From Isosphaera sp. (GTDB lineage: Bacteria; Planctomycetota; Planctomycetia; Gemmatales; Gemmataceae), in contig PNKH01000011.1 in NCBI GenBank assembly GCA_013822345.1, positions 36,532 through 100,531 of the forward strand: a stretch of DNA of 64,000 nt, written 5' to 3'. Shown piece after piece: positions 1-8,197 of this stretch. Position 1 is the stretch's first letter. Every line of letters begins with the position of its first letter. The position numbers were made by a program, and so were the translations under genes. Under the pieces are notes generated by a model. It did not search any database. It worked only from the letters and a program-made list of their open reading frames with translations, and had not been told where the DNA came from.

Positions 1-2
1 TG

Positions 3-1022
3 CTCCCGCCGGCGGTGATCCGCGGGCTGTTGACCGGCAACCCGGACGAGGTGCTGGCGGCCGGGTGGGAGGCCCTGGAGCGGGACGGCCCGTCGCCGCT
101 CCAGTTGCGGATGTACGAGGGGCTGGTGGCCGCCGCCCGGCGGACCGGCGAGGTGCTCGGCAAGGAGGACGTGGACGCCCTGGAGGACCGGTCCGCCCTC
201 GGCGACATGGGGCAGTACGTCGCCCTGCGGCAGATCCGCCAGACCACCGCCCGGCTGGAGGCCCGGCTGCCGGCCCGCCCGGTCCGCCCGCTGGTCGGCC
301 GCAAGGAGGTGCCGACCCGGGTGCTGGACGAGGACCAGTACCCGGTCGGCGGGTACACGTCGATCGCCACCCGCGGGTCGGTCGAGAGCCTCCTTCACTC
401 GCAGCTGGCGTACATGGAGAACGAGTCCCCGGACCTGTTCGACGTGAAGTTCGTCCGGGACGAGCTGTTCTACTACTCGCGGGACGAGAACCAGTTCCTG
501 CGGCGGCGGCGGGCGTTCGTGTTCGTGCTGTTCCCGGACCTGATCGCCGCCCGGTTCAAGGACCCGGAGCTGCCGCACCAGCGGATCGTGATGCTCCAGT
601 CGGCGATCCTGGCGCTGGTCCGCCGGCTGAGCGACTGGCTGAGCACCGACGCGATCCGGTTCGAGGTGCTGTTCGTCCGGGACGGGGAGAAGAAGCCGCT
701 GGCGGAGGAGGCGGCCCTGACGGAGTTGCTGTTGCGGGAGCCGGTCGAGCGCGGCGACGGGCTGGTGGCGTGGGTGCCGGACAAGGCGGCGGTGGTGGCG
801 CACCTGAACCGGCTGGCCCGGTCCGCCCAGGTGCACTGCCTGGCGGCCGCGGCCGAGCCATTCGAGATGGACCTCGACAACGTGGTGGTGACCGAGTTGG
901 TGGTCGGCGGGCCGCGGCCGGAGGTCGGCGGGGGCGACGGGGTGGTGGCCGAGCTGAACGGGGAGGACACGTCCGAGGTGTGGCTCGCGACGGTCCTCCG
1001 GGTTTTGCAGCTCTGGGTCTGA
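3..1022 (+). CDS. Uncharacterised protein, 5' end outside window
   Basis: The reading frame is open from the left edge; a GTG at position 15 is the first possible internal start, but the frame continues upstream, so the gene is probably truncated here. The visible 335 or more residues show no signal peptide, membrane segment or catalytic motif that I recognise. The middle third is rich in charged and aromatic residues (a run of the form LFDVKFVRDELFYYSRDENQ near residue 140) and looks like a conserved soluble domain. I suspect a component of the multi-gene NTP-dependent vWA/MoxR-type systems common in planctomycetes, but this is a vague impression, not a domain assignment. The stop is followed by a convergent gene and a nested palindrome. 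Confidence 0.6.
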   Translation, partial: LPPAVIRGLLTGNPDEVLAAGWEALERDGPSPLQLRMYEGLVAAARRTGEVLGKEDVDALEDRSALGDMGQYVALRQIRQTTARLEARLPARPVRPLVGRKEVPTRVLDEDQYPVGGYTSIATRGSVESLLHSQLAYMENESPDLFDVKFVRDELFYYSRDENQFLRRRRAFVFVLFPDLIAARFKDPELPHQRIVMLQSAILALVRRLSDWLSTDAIRFEVLFVRDGEKKPLAEEAALTELLLREPVERGDGLVAWVPDKAAVVAHLNRLARSAQVHCLAAAAEPFEMDLDNVVVTELVVGGPRPEVGGGDGVVAELNGEDTSEVWLATVLRVLQLWV

Positions 1023-1023
1023 A

Positions 1024-1177
1024 AGGCCGTTACCGGGACGCGGGGCGAGGCTTCCGCCGGGCCGCCGGCCTCCGGCTCGGGAGGGCGAGGCTCCCGCCGA
1101 GCCGCCGACCGTCACCGGGCCGCCGAACTCCGGCTCGGCAGGAGCCTCGCCCTCCCACCCCCTCCCGGAACGGCCTC
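1024..1177. repeat. Nested palindromic intergenic repeat (family F)
   Basis: Between two convergent genes. Arms 1079-1104 and 1131-1156 are inverted copies of 26 bp with one mismatch (core GGGCGAGGCTCCCGCCGAGC). A partial third copy in direct orientation lies at about 1045-1080. An outer pair (AGGCCGTTACCGGGA at 1024 and its near-complement ending at 1177) encloses the whole. There is no T-tract on either strand. It could act as a bidirectional terminator or mRNA 3' end stabiliser. Confidence 0.75.
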
Positions 1178-1194
1178 TGAACGCGGCCCCGGGG

Positions 1195-3138
1195 TCACCC
1201 CCCGACCGGGGTCAGCTCCAGCGACGAGACGTGGACGGACGTGTGCGGGACCTCGCCGTGGAACCACCGCCGCCTCGCCGACCAGTAGTCGAGGAAGGTG
1301 AAGGTGACCACGGCCGGTGAGCGGGCGAGGGCGGCGGCCGGGACCACGACGGCCTGGTCCACCGGCACCACGGACGGGAAGACCATCAGCCCGACCGGCT
1401 CGCCGTTGACGGCCACCCGGACCCGCTGAGGGCGGGAGGGGTGGTCACACAGCCCCCACGCCCGGACGGTCAGGCGGTGGTCCCCGGTGAGCGGCCCGCC
1501 GGTGTCGAGCAGCACCGTCGCCTCGCCCCCCCCCGACCGCCATTCGTCCCCCGACCACGTCGGGTGCCACCCGGCGAGCGGCTTCGCCGCCCCCGGCCGG
1601 CTCCAGAACCCGACCGGGGTCGGCTCACCGGGCCGCAGCCGGGTGTCCAGCTCGCGGACCGAGATCCGCCCCGCCTCCGCCACCACCCGGCGGACGCGGC
1701 CCGGCGCGTCGTTCCGCGGGCCGACGTCGAGCTGCCAGAACGGCGGCGGGACGCCGACCGGCCGGAAGGCGTCGGTGAAGATCAGGTCGTAGTACCGGTA
1801 GACGACCCACGGCCGGTACCCGCGCCGCTCGAGTTGCAGGAGCACCGCGGCGGTCTCCGGCCACACGTCGTGGTCCAGGGTCAGGGCCGGCGGGCCGTCC
1901 GCCCACCGCGGGTCGGCCAGCACCGCCTCGGCCAGGGCCGGGGCCTCGGGCATGCCGGGGTAACGGTTGGCGAACTGACCGCTCACGGCGGCCCACGCGC
2001 CGACCGCCGCGAGGACGGCCACCGCGGCCGCCCGGAGCTGCGGCCGGCAGCGCAGCCGGGCCGCCACCCGGACTACCACGACCAGGCCCCACACCAGCAG
2101 GACCGCGCCGAAGTGGAGGCCGGCGTAAGTCAGGCTCAGGTCGTCCAGCCCGCGGCGGACGTACAGGAACATCGCCCCACAGGCGACCAGCCCGACCGCC
2201 CCGAGCTGGGCCGCGAACCGCCGCCCCGGCCCGCCGGTCAGCACCGCCCCGGCCGCGCCCCCCGCCACCCCGAGCACCAGCCACCCGCCGAGCGGCGAGT
2301 CGGCGGTCAGCGTCCGCACCATGTAGTCGCCGACCGCATCCAGCGAGTGCCCGCCGGCCGCCTTCGACCGGCCGTACGCGATGTATTTGCCGACCTCCCC
2401 CGGGAAGTGCCGCCACGCGTGCAACACGATCGGCAGGAGGAACACCCCGGCGACGGCGGCGAAGATCACCCACGCCCGCCGCTCCCGCCCGGTGAGGGCG
2501 CCGAGCCGGAGCCCGCCGCGGACCGCCGCGCAGGCCAGCGCGTACCCGGCGACCAGCACCGCGAACGGGACCACGCTGACGTTGTTGTGGACCGCCAGCC
2601 CGCCCGCCAGGGCGAGCCACCCGAGGTGGGTCAGCCGCCCGGCCGCGACCGACGCGGCGGACACCATCAGGGCGAGGGCGATGGGGAACGCCGGGTACGC
2701 CGGCCAGTGCTGCCACACCGGGTCCCCGTACCGGGCGAAGTACCCGAGCAGGACGACCAGCGCCGCCGCCCCCGCCAGCCGGCCGCCAGACCGGGAGACG
2801 ACCGCGACCACGACCCCGAGCAGGAAGGCGTTCAGCAGCAGCTGGCCGAGGATGTGGGCGTTGTGCGGGGCCGGGACCGCCCCGAGCCGGTCGTGGAGCA
2901 CCCCCTCCGCCGCGGCCATGACGTACAACCCGGCCGGGCCCGGGTGGTGGAAGTTGTGCCGCGAGTAATGCCCGTGCAGCAGCTCGAGCCGCTTCGCCCG
3001 CAGCACCAGGAGGGAGTTGGCCGCGTGGTCACCGTCCTCGTACACCGGCCGGTCGAACAGGTGGCGGTTGTGCCCGACCAGGACGGCGGCGAACAGCAGC
3101 GCCGACCCGACCAGCACCAGGAATGACCTGCGGGCCAT
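1195..3138 (-). CDS. Polytopic membrane protein, possible GT-C-type glycosyltransferase
   Basis: 647 residues from the ATG at 3138; the longer upstream frame is rejected because its N-terminus is low-complexity and non-hydrophobic, whereas this start gives a membrane segment directly (MARRSFLVLVGSALLFAAVL). About ten hydrophobic segments fill residues 5-430. The first extracytoplasmic loop carries acidic and histidine residues (YEDGDHAANS, then HNFHHPGP), reminiscent of the acidic loop-1 motif of GT-C / ArnT-like glycosyltransferases. The C-terminal 200 residues are soluble and look like a beta-sandwich (VRVAVNGEPVG), perhaps carbohydrate-binding. The neighbouring epimerase and glycosyltransferase genes fit a cell-surface glycan role. 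The family assignment is inferred from architecture only; the membrane topology is clear. Confidence 0.75.
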   Translation of the reverse strand: MARRSFLVLVGSALLFAAVLVGHNRHLFDRPVYEDGDHAANSLLVLRAKRLELLHGHYSRHNFHHPGPAGLYVMAAAEGVLHDRLGAVPAPHNAHILGQLLLNAFLLGVVVAVVSRSGGRLAGAAALVVLLGYFARYGDPVWQHWPAYPAFPIALALMVSAASVAAGRLTHLGWLALAGGLAVHNNVSVVPFAVLVAGYALACAAVRGGLRLGALTGRERRAWVIFAAVAGVFLLPIVLHAWRHFPGEVGKYIAYGRSKAAGGHSLDAVGDYMVRTLTADSPLGGWLVLGVAGGAAGAVLTGGPGRRFAAQLGAVGLVACGAMFLYVRRGLDDLSLTYAGLHFGAVLLVWGLVVVVRVAARLRCRPQLRAAAVAVLAAVGAWAAVSGQFANRYPGMPEAPALAEAVLADPRWADGPPALTLDHDVWPETAAVLLQLERRGYRPWVVYRYYDLIFTDAFRPVGVPPPFWQLDVGPRNDAPGRVRRVVAEAGRISVRELDTRLRPGEPTPVGFWSRPGAAKPLAGWHPTWSGDEWRSGGGEATVLLDTGGPLTGDHRLTVRAWGLCDHPSRPQRVRVAVNGEPVGLMVFPSVVPVDQAVVVPAAALARSPAVVTFTFLDYWSARRRWFHGEVPHTSVHVSSLELTPVGG

Positions 3139-3219
3139 GCCCGACCTCCGTCGGCTCGTGTGGGCCGCGTCGGTACCGCCGCGGCGCCGCCGGGTCAAGC
3201 CCGCCCCGGCACCCCCGCC

Positions 3220-3248
3220 TTGACTTTCCCCCCGGACTCCGGCATAAC
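3220..3248 (+). promoter_or_regulatory. Putative sigma-70-type promoter of the epimerase gene
   Basis: TTGACT at 3220-3225, exactly 17 bp of spacer, and CATAAC at 3243-3248. The expected start of transcription near 3255 leaves about 30 nt of leader before the ATG at 3285, which has an AAGGAGG-like ribosome binding site. Spacing and position match several other promoters in the window. Confidence 0.6.
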
Positions 3249-3284
3249 TGCCGCCCCGGCGGGCGTCCAAGGAGGGGCGGGGGC

Positions 3285-4238
3285 ATGCGGTGTGTGGTGA
3301 CCGGGGCGGCCGGGTTCATCGGCTCCCACCTGTGCGAGCGGCTCCTCGCCGACGGCCACGAGGTGGCCGGCCTCGACGCGTTCGTCCCGTACTACCCGCG
3401 GGCGGTGAAGGAGGCGAACCTCGCCCCCGCCCGCGCCCACCCGCGGTTCCGGTTCCACGAGCTCGACCTGCGGCGCGACGACCTAGCCGCCGCCGTGGCC
3501 GGGGCGGACGTGGTGTACCACCTGGCGGCGATGGCCGGGCTGGCCCGGAGCTGGACCCAGTTCGACCTGTACGAGTCGTGCAACGTCACCGGCACCCACC
3601 GGGTGCTCGAGGCGGCCCGGGCGACCGGCACCCTGAAGCGGTTCGTCTACGCCTCCACCTCGTCCGTCTACGGCAGGTACAGCTCCGGCGACGAGACCCT
3701 GCCGACCCGCCCGATCTCCCCGTACGGGGTGACCAAGCTGGCCGGCGAGAACCTGTGCCGGGCGTTCGCCGACGAGTGCGGGCTGCCGCTCGTCACCCTC
3801 CGGTTCTTCTCCGTCTACGGCCCCCGCCAGCGGCCCGACATGGGCTACCACAAGTTCGTCGCGGCGCTGCTCGCCGGGGACCCGGTGACGGTGTTCGGGG
3901 ACGGCCAGCAGATGCGCGGCAACACCTACGTCGACGACTGCGTCGCGGCCGCGGCGGCGGCGGCGGCCGCCCCGGTCGGGGAGGTGTACAACCTCGGCGG
4001 CGGGGAGGTGGTGTCGGTGTGGGACGTGCTCCGGAAGCTGGAGCGGATCACCGGCCGGCGGGCGGTGGTGAAGGCGGCCCCGCCGCGGCCCGGGGACCAG
4101 CGGCACACCTGCGCCGACACCGGGAAGCTGGCCCGCCACCTCGGGTGGGCGCCGCGGGTCGGGCTGGACGACGGCCTGGCCCGGCAGGTCGAGTGGCAGC
4201 GGGAGGCCGGCGAGGTGCCGGCCGCCCGGGCGGCGTGA
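3285..4238 (+). CDS. NAD-dependent epimerase/dehydratase (UDP-glucose 4-epimerase-like)
   Basis: 317 residues. It is an extended short-chain dehydrogenase: the Rossmann motif GAAGFIGSH spans residues 7-15, a catalytic Ser/Thr lies in TSS around 125-127, and the catalytic pair is Y147-GVT-K151. Such enzymes epimerise or dehydrate nucleotide sugars (UDP-glucose/galactose or UDP-glucuronate) in the cytoplasm to feed surface polysaccharide synthesis. The start at 3285 is chosen because it begins directly with the beta-strand before the glycine loop and follows an AAGGAGGGG ribosome binding site; the longer frame upstream is not protein-like. A GT4 glycosyltransferase follows after 137 bp that hold a long palindrome. 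Exact substrate cannot be told from sequence. Confidence 0.9.
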   Translation: MRCVVTGAAGFIGSHLCERLLADGHEVAGLDAFVPYYPRAVKEANLAPARAHPRFRFHELDLRRDDLAAAVAGADVVYHLAAMAGLARSWTQFDLYESCNVTGTHRVLEAARATGTLKRFVYASTSSVYGRYSSGDETLPTRPISPYGVTKLAGENLCRAFADECGLPLVTLRFFSVYGPRQRPDMGYHKFVAALLAGDPVTVFGDGQQMRGNTYVDDCVAAAAAAAAAPVGEVYNLGGGEVVSVWDVLRKLERITGRRAVVKAAPPRPGDQRHTCADTGKLARHLGWAPRVGLDDGLARQVEWQREAGEVPAARAA

Positions 4239-4251
4239 GAAGGGGTCGACG

Positions 4252-4366
4252 CTCCTGGACCGCGGCCGTCCCGGCCGCTGCTACCCATGACCCGAATCCG
4301 ACCCGATCATCCCGGCGCGGCTGGAGTTGGGTTGGTAGAGCGGCCGGGACGGCCGCGGTCCAGGAG
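4252..4366. repeat. 28-bp perfect inverted repeat (family H)
   Basis: Arms 4252-4279 and 4339-4366 are perfect inverted copies (outer edge CTCCTGGACCGCGGCCG), separated by 59 bp. The right arm ends at the ribosome binding site of the glycosyltransferase gene at 4376, so a folded transcript would bury that site. No T-tract is present. It may be an intercistronic mRNA element or a REP-like repeat. Confidence 0.8.
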
Positions 4367-4375
4367 GAGGCGGCC

Positions 4376-5557
4376 ATGCGGGTGCTGCTGAACGGCACGG
4401 CGGCCGCCGGGCCCCACCGGTCGGGGGTCGGGCACTACGTCGCCGAGCTGGCCGCCGAGCTGCGGCGCGGGGCCGGCGGGGTGGCACTCACGACCTACCC
4501 GCCGCGGTGGGTGCGGACGGCCCTCGGGGCGTACGCCCGGCTCCGCCGCCCGCCCGCCGACAGCCCGGCCGCCGCGGCCGGCCCGGTCCGCCTCGCCCCG
4601 GCGGCGGTCGCCCGGCCCAGCGCCGCCCGGCGACTCCTGCACGCCCACTTCGCCCGGTTCGCCAGCCGGTCCGGGTGCGACCTGTACCACGAGCCGAACT
4701 TCATCCCGTTCCCGTGCGACCTCCCCGCGGTCGTCACCGTCCACGACATCTCCGTCATCCGGCACCCGGAGTGGCACCCGGCCGGGCGGGTGAGGGAGTA
4801 CGAGGACCGGTTCCTCCCCGGCCTGGCCCGGGCCGCCCACGTCATCGCCGGGTCGGAGTTCACGCGCCGGGAACTGGCCGACCTCCTCGGGATCGCCCGG
4901 GAGCGGGTGACGGCGGTCGGGTACGGGGTCCGCCGGCACATCCGCCGCGTCACCCCGGACGAGTACCGGCCCGTGCTCGCCCGGCTCCGGCTGGCGGACG
5001 GGTTCCTGCTGCACGTCGGGACGGTGGAGCCGCGGAAGAACCTGGTCACCCTGTGCCGGGCGTACCTCGGGCTCGACCGGGGGCTGCGGGACCGATGCCC
5101 GCTGGTGCTGGCCGGCGGGTGGGGGTGGAACTACCGGGAGGTGGCCGAGTTCCTGGCGGCGGAGGGCCGGGCGGGCGGGGTGGTCCACCTCGGGTACGTC
5201 GCCGAGGCCGACCTGCCGGCCCTGTACTCGGCGGCCGTCGGGCTGGTGCTGCCGTCGCACTACGAGGGGTTCGGGCTGCCGGCGGCGGAGATGCTGGCGT
5301 GCGGCGGGGCGGTGCTGTCGTCGACCGCCGAGTCGCTGACCGAGGTGGTCGGCGGGTGTGGGGTCCGGATCGCCCCGGGCGACGTGGACGGGTGGCGCGG
5401 GGCGATGCACCGGCTGATCGTCGAGCCGGAGTGGGCGGCGGTGCTGCGCGACGGGGCGGAGCGGCAGGCGGCCCGGCACACCTGGGAGCGGTGCGCCGCC
5501 GACACCGCCCGGGTGTACGAACGGGTACTCGGCCGGGCGGCGCGGCGGGTGGCCTGA
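4376..5557 (+). CDS. Glycosyltransferase family 4 protein
   Basis: 393 residues with GT-B fold features. The N-terminus has the typical start MRVLLNGTA, then GVGHYV for acceptor-side contacts. The C-terminal half has GTVEPRKN at 215-222 and the E-x7-E motif of retaining GT4 enzymes at E297 and E305 in HYEGFGLPAAEM. It most likely transfers a sugar from a nucleotide donor to a lipid-linked or polysaccharide acceptor at the inner face of the cytoplasmic membrane. The ATG at 4376 follows AGGAGG with 6-7 bp of spacing. Together with the upstream epimerase and the envelope protein it suggests a small polysaccharide locus. Donor and acceptor are unknown. Confidence 0.9.
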   Translation: MRVLLNGTAAAGPHRSGVGHYVAELAAELRRGAGGVALTTYPPRWVRTALGAYARLRRPPADSPAAAAGPVRLAPAAVARPSAARRLLHAHFARFASRSGCDLYHEPNFIPFPCDLPAVVTVHDISVIRHPEWHPAGRVREYEDRFLPGLARAAHVIAGSEFTRRELADLLGIARERVTAVGYGVRRHIRRVTPDEYRPVLARLRLADGFLLHVGTVEPRKNLVTLCRAYLGLDRGLRDRCPLVLAGGWGWNYREVAEFLAAEGRAGGVVHLGYVAEADLPALYSAAVGLVLPSHYEGFGLPAAEMLACGGAVLSSTAESLTEVVGGCGVRIAPGDVDGWRGAMHRLIVEPEWAAVLRDGAERQAARHTWERCAADTARVYERVLGRAARRVA

Positions 5558-5565
5558 GGTCGTGT

Positions 5566-5656
5566 GTAGGGTGGGCCGAGCCGGCGCTTCGCCGGCGAGT
5601 CCCACCTCGTATCGCGGTGGGACTCGCCGGCGAAGCGCCGGCTCGGCCCACCCTAC
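5566..5656. repeat. 41-bp perfect palindrome (family B, copy 1)
   Basis: Arms 5566-5606 and 5616-5656 are perfect inverted copies of 41 bp with a 9-bp loop, filling the gap between two convergent genes. The core reads GGTGGGCCGAGCC then GGCGCTTCGCC. Related copies lie at 20789-20885 and 48161-48307. No T-tract. Confidence 0.9.
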
Positions 5657-5657
5657 C

Positions 5658-6872
5658 TCACCCCTTCCACACCGCCACCTGCCCGGACCGCAACGACTGG
5701 TTCGCCTGGTGGGCGGCGCTCGCCGCGCCCACCCCCGCCTCGGCCGGGCACGCCACCTTCTTCGACCGGTCGCGGATGCACTCGACCCAGTTCAAGAGGT
5801 GCAGCAGCTCGCCGTCCGGCTTGTCGTAGAAGTCGAGCCCCTTCACCCCGGTCCCGAGCACCAAGGCGCTCGCCTCCGGCTTCGCCTTCCCGCGGTCCGG
5901 GATCACCTCGTACCGCCCGCGGTCGCAGTACAGCGTCGCCTCCGTCCCCATGAACTCGACCCTCGCCCCGTTCCGGTTGCTGCTGAACGTCCCCTCGAAG
6001 TGCACCTGCACTTCCTTCTCCGGGTAGCGCAGCAGCGTCTGCACCGTGTCCGGGGTGTCCCACACCCCCTTCGCCGAGAAGAAGTCGCCGGCGCTGGCCG
6101 CGGTCGCCGGGTGGTCGAGGTCCAGGAACCAGTGGACCACGTCGATCCAGTGGACCATCAGGTCGGTGAAGATGCCGCCGCCGAAGTCCCAGAACCACCG
6201 CCACTGGCGGAACTTGTAGGCGTCGAACGGCTGGTCCTTGGCGGTGCCGAGGAACCGCTTCCAGTCGACCCCGGCCGGGTCCATCTTGTCCTTGAACCGC
6301 TGCGCCCGGGCGGCGTTCCGGTTCCACGAGCACTGCACCTTGTGGACCTTCCCGATCGTGCCCGCCTTCAGCACCTCATACGCCTTCAGCAGGTGGGTCA
6401 TGCTCCGCTGCTGGGTGCCGACCTGGACCACCCGCTTGTTCTCGTTCTGGGCGGCGACCACCGCCTTCCCCTCGGCCAGTTCGTGGGTCAGCGGCTTCTC
6501 GACGTACACGTCCTTGCCGGCCTTGCAGGCGTCGACGGCGTGGGCGACGTGCCAGTGGTCCGGCGACCCGATCAGGACCGCGTCCACGTCCTTGCGGGCG
6601 AGCAGCTCCTCGTGGTGCCTGGTGGCGAACGCCTTCGGGTCGGCCAGCTTCTTCGCCTCCGCGAGGTTCTGGTCCCACACGTCGCAGACGGCGGTGACGG
6701 TGACGTTCGGCAGCCCCGGGAACGACTTGAGGAGGTGCTTCGTCCGCCCGCCGACGCCGACCAGGCCGACCCGGAGGGTGTCGTTGGCGGCGAACCCGCG
6801 CGAAGATTCGGTGAGGACCCCGGCGGTCGCGGCGGCGGAGGTCGCGAGGAAGGTGCGGCGGTCGGAGGTCAT
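5658..6872 (-). CDS. Tat-exported Gfo/Idh/MocA-family oxidoreductase
   Basis: 404 residues from ATG 6872, which starts the twin-arginine signal (SDRRTFLATSAA, then a hydrophobic stretch). The N-terminal Rossmann domain has VGLVGVGGR; the family motif EKPLTHE follows around residue 125. The C-terminal dehydratase-like domain has WRWFWDFGGG and MVHWIDVVHW. Members use tightly held NAD(P) to oxidise or reduce sugars or cyclitols; the Tat signal implies export of the folded, cofactor-loaded protein to the periplasm, a pattern characteristic of planctomycetes. It lies downstream of two related minus-strand genes but behind two terminators, so it is probably transcribed separately. Substrate unknown. 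Confidence 0.92.
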   Translation of the reverse strand: MTSDRRTFLATSAAATAGVLTESSRGFAANDTLRVGLVGVGGRTKHLLKSFPGLPNVTVTAVCDVWDQNLAEAKKLADPKAFATRHHEELLARKDVDAVLIGSPDHWHVAHAVDACKAGKDVYVEKPLTHELAEGKAVVAAQNENKRVVQVGTQQRSMTHLLKAYEVLKAGTIGKVHKVQCSWNRNAARAQRFKDKMDPAGVDWKRFLGTAKDQPFDAYKFRQWRWFWDFGGGIFTDLMVHWIDVVHWFLDLDHPATAASAGDFFSAKGVWDTPDTVQTLLRYPEKEVQVHFEGTFSSNRNGARVEFMGTEATLYCDRGRYEVIPDRGKAKPEASALVLGTGVKGLDFYDKPDGELLHLLNWVECIRDRSKKVACPAEAGVGAASAAHQANQSLRSGQVAVWKG

Positions 6873-6939
6873 GGGTGGACTCCGTGGGGATGCCCCCACG
6901 GTACCGGTCGGGCGGGAGGGAAGCGAGCGGGTACGGGGG

Positions 6940-6974
6940 AAAAAAATACCCCCGCGGGAGTGATCCCGCGGGGG
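6940..6974 (-). terminator. Intrinsic terminator
   Basis: On the minus strand an 11-bp perfect stem (CCCCCGCGGGA with a 4-base loop) is followed by TATTTTTTT. It is the second of two tandem terminators below the TIM-barrel gene, 66 bp upstream of the next start codon. Confidence 0.85.
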
Positions 6975-7133
6975 CCGGATGAAGGCGAAACCATCCGTTG
7001 AACGAGAGGGACGAAACAGACCCGATGCGAATCCCAGGCGCGAGTCGAATCTACTTCCGGGATGCCGCGTCGGGTCTTACTTGCGTTCGACGCGGGCGGT
7101 TTCGTCGAGTTCCAGGATTTTCCCGGGTTCACC
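6975..7133 (-). other. Short stretch between two terminators, possible small RNA
   Basis: About 160 bp isolated between two same-strand terminators (6940-6974 and 7134-7165). No convincing gene is present: one reading frame has a protein-like tail (GKILELDETARVERK and a stop ending near 7080), but a stop codon just upstream leaves it without a start. If a promoter exists here, the product would be a small RNA ending at the downstream terminator. No clear promoter was seen. Confidence 0.25.
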
Positions 7134-7165
7134 AAAAAACGCGGTTCAGGTCTGACCTGAACCGC
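7134..7165 (-). terminator. Intrinsic terminator of the TIM-barrel isomerase gene
   Basis: On the minus strand an 11-bp perfect stem (GCGGTTCAGGT, 3-base loop) is followed by GTTTTTTGG, 67 bp past the stop codon at 7233. Confidence 0.85.
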
Positions 7166-7232
7166 CTGGCGTCACCCGGTGATACCGAACGAACGGACCG
7201 AGACATGATTGAGACCGACTATCTGGTTGCCG

Positions 7233-8105
7233 TCACAGCCCGAGCACCTTGTCCATCTGTGCGGAAACCTTCTTCAGCACGTCCTCCCCGCCGCCGCCGA
7301 CCTCGGCCGTCGCCCACCCGTCGTACCCGACCTCGGCCAGGGCCTTGAGCACCGCCGGCCAGTCCTCGTCCCCCTCCCCGATCGGCACCCACTGCTTCGC
7401 CCTGCTGTACCCCTTGAAGTCGAACTTCAGCATCCGCTTCCCGAGCTTCCGGACCCAGTCCGCCGGCGGGACCCCGTACCTGATCATGTTCGACACGTCG
7501 AAGTACGCCCCGACCCACTCGCTCTTGAACGCGTCGACGTACTCGACCAGCTGCTCCGGCTTCGTGATGAAGTCGTTCCAGACGACCTCGATCGCGATCT
7601 TCACCCCGAGCTTCTCGGCGGTCGGCAGCGCCTTCCTCACCCCGGCCTGCGACCGCTCCCAGCACTGCTCGTAGGTCACGTCCTTGTTGACGACCCCCGG
7701 CACGAGCAGCACCGTGTCGGCGCCGACCGTCTTCGCGTCCTTCAAGGCTCCGAGGAGGGCGTCCAGCCCCTTCTGCCGGACCGCCTCGTCCGGGTGCGAC
7801 AGGGTGTCCCGCCAGTGAACCGAGTCGATCACCCCGTGGACCACGACGCCGGTGTCCTTGCTCGCCTTCACCAGCTCGTCCAGCCGGTCCGTGCCTGGGC
7901 TGTCGATCTCGACCCCGGCGAACCCGCACTTCTTCGCCAGCTCGAGGCGCTCGGCGTGCGACCCCTTCAGCCGGACCATGCCGTACTTCACCGCCTTCCT
8001 CAGCTTCGGCTTCGGGTCGGCGGCGACCGACACGCCGGTCATGACCGCGGCGGTGACGGCGGCGCTGGTGCGGAGGAAGTCCCGGCGACCGATGGGACGG
8101 GTCAT
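7233..8105 (-). CDS. Tat-exported sugar phosphate isomerase/epimerase (AP-endonuclease-2 TIM barrel)
   Basis: 290 residues. Signal MTRPIGRRDFLRTSAAV is a twin-arginine leader. The rest fits the xylose-isomerase-like TIM barrel: GFAGVEIDSPG after the first strands, VLLVPGV, IAIEVVWN with the metal-site Glu, AYFDVSNM with Asp, and a final GYDGWATAEVGGG. Such proteins isomerise or epimerise small sugars or inositols at a divalent metal. It lies between two Gfo/Idh/MocA oxidoreductases; this trio is typical of inositol or keto-sugar catabolism, though the Tat leaders place it outside the cytoplasm. The gene starts 92 bp after the upstream stop, with palindrome A1 between, and ends in front of tandem terminators. 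Confidence 0.9.
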   Translation of the reverse strand: MTRPIGRRDFLRTSAAVTAAVMTGVSVAADPKPKLRKAVKYGMVRLKGSHAERLELAKKCGFAGVEIDSPGTDRLDELVKASKDTGVVVHGVIDSVHWRDTLSHPDEAVRQKGLDALLGALKDAKTVGADTVLLVPGVVNKDVTYEQCWERSQAGVRKALPTAEKLGVKIAIEVVWNDFITKPEQLVEYVDAFKSEWVGAYFDVSNMIRYGVPPADWVRKLGKRMLKFDFKGYSRAKQWVPIGEGDEDWPAVLKALAEVGYDGWATAEVGGGGEDVLKKVSAQMDKVLGL

Positions 8106-8129
8106 GGGAGCCTCGGGGGGGAGGTGATT

Positions 8130-8191
8130 CGTCCGAGCCGGAAGCGTGAGCGACGGAGCGAAACCCTTCGCTCACGCTTCCGGCTCGGACG
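8130..8191. repeat. 24-bp palindrome (family A, copy 1)
   Basis: Arms 8130-8153 and 8168-8191, perfect, with outer edge GTCCGAGCCGGAAGCGTGAG. It lies between two tandem minus-strand genes; only 24 bp separate it from the downstream ATG, leaving no room for a separate promoter, so an intercistronic role is more likely than full termination. Confidence 0.9.
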
Positions 8192-8197
8192 GTCGGA

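Noticed and set aside
6869..7135. 88-codon minus-strand frame running through the terminator
   Set aside because: It spans a clear intrinsic terminator and the start of another gene, with a composition unlike protein.
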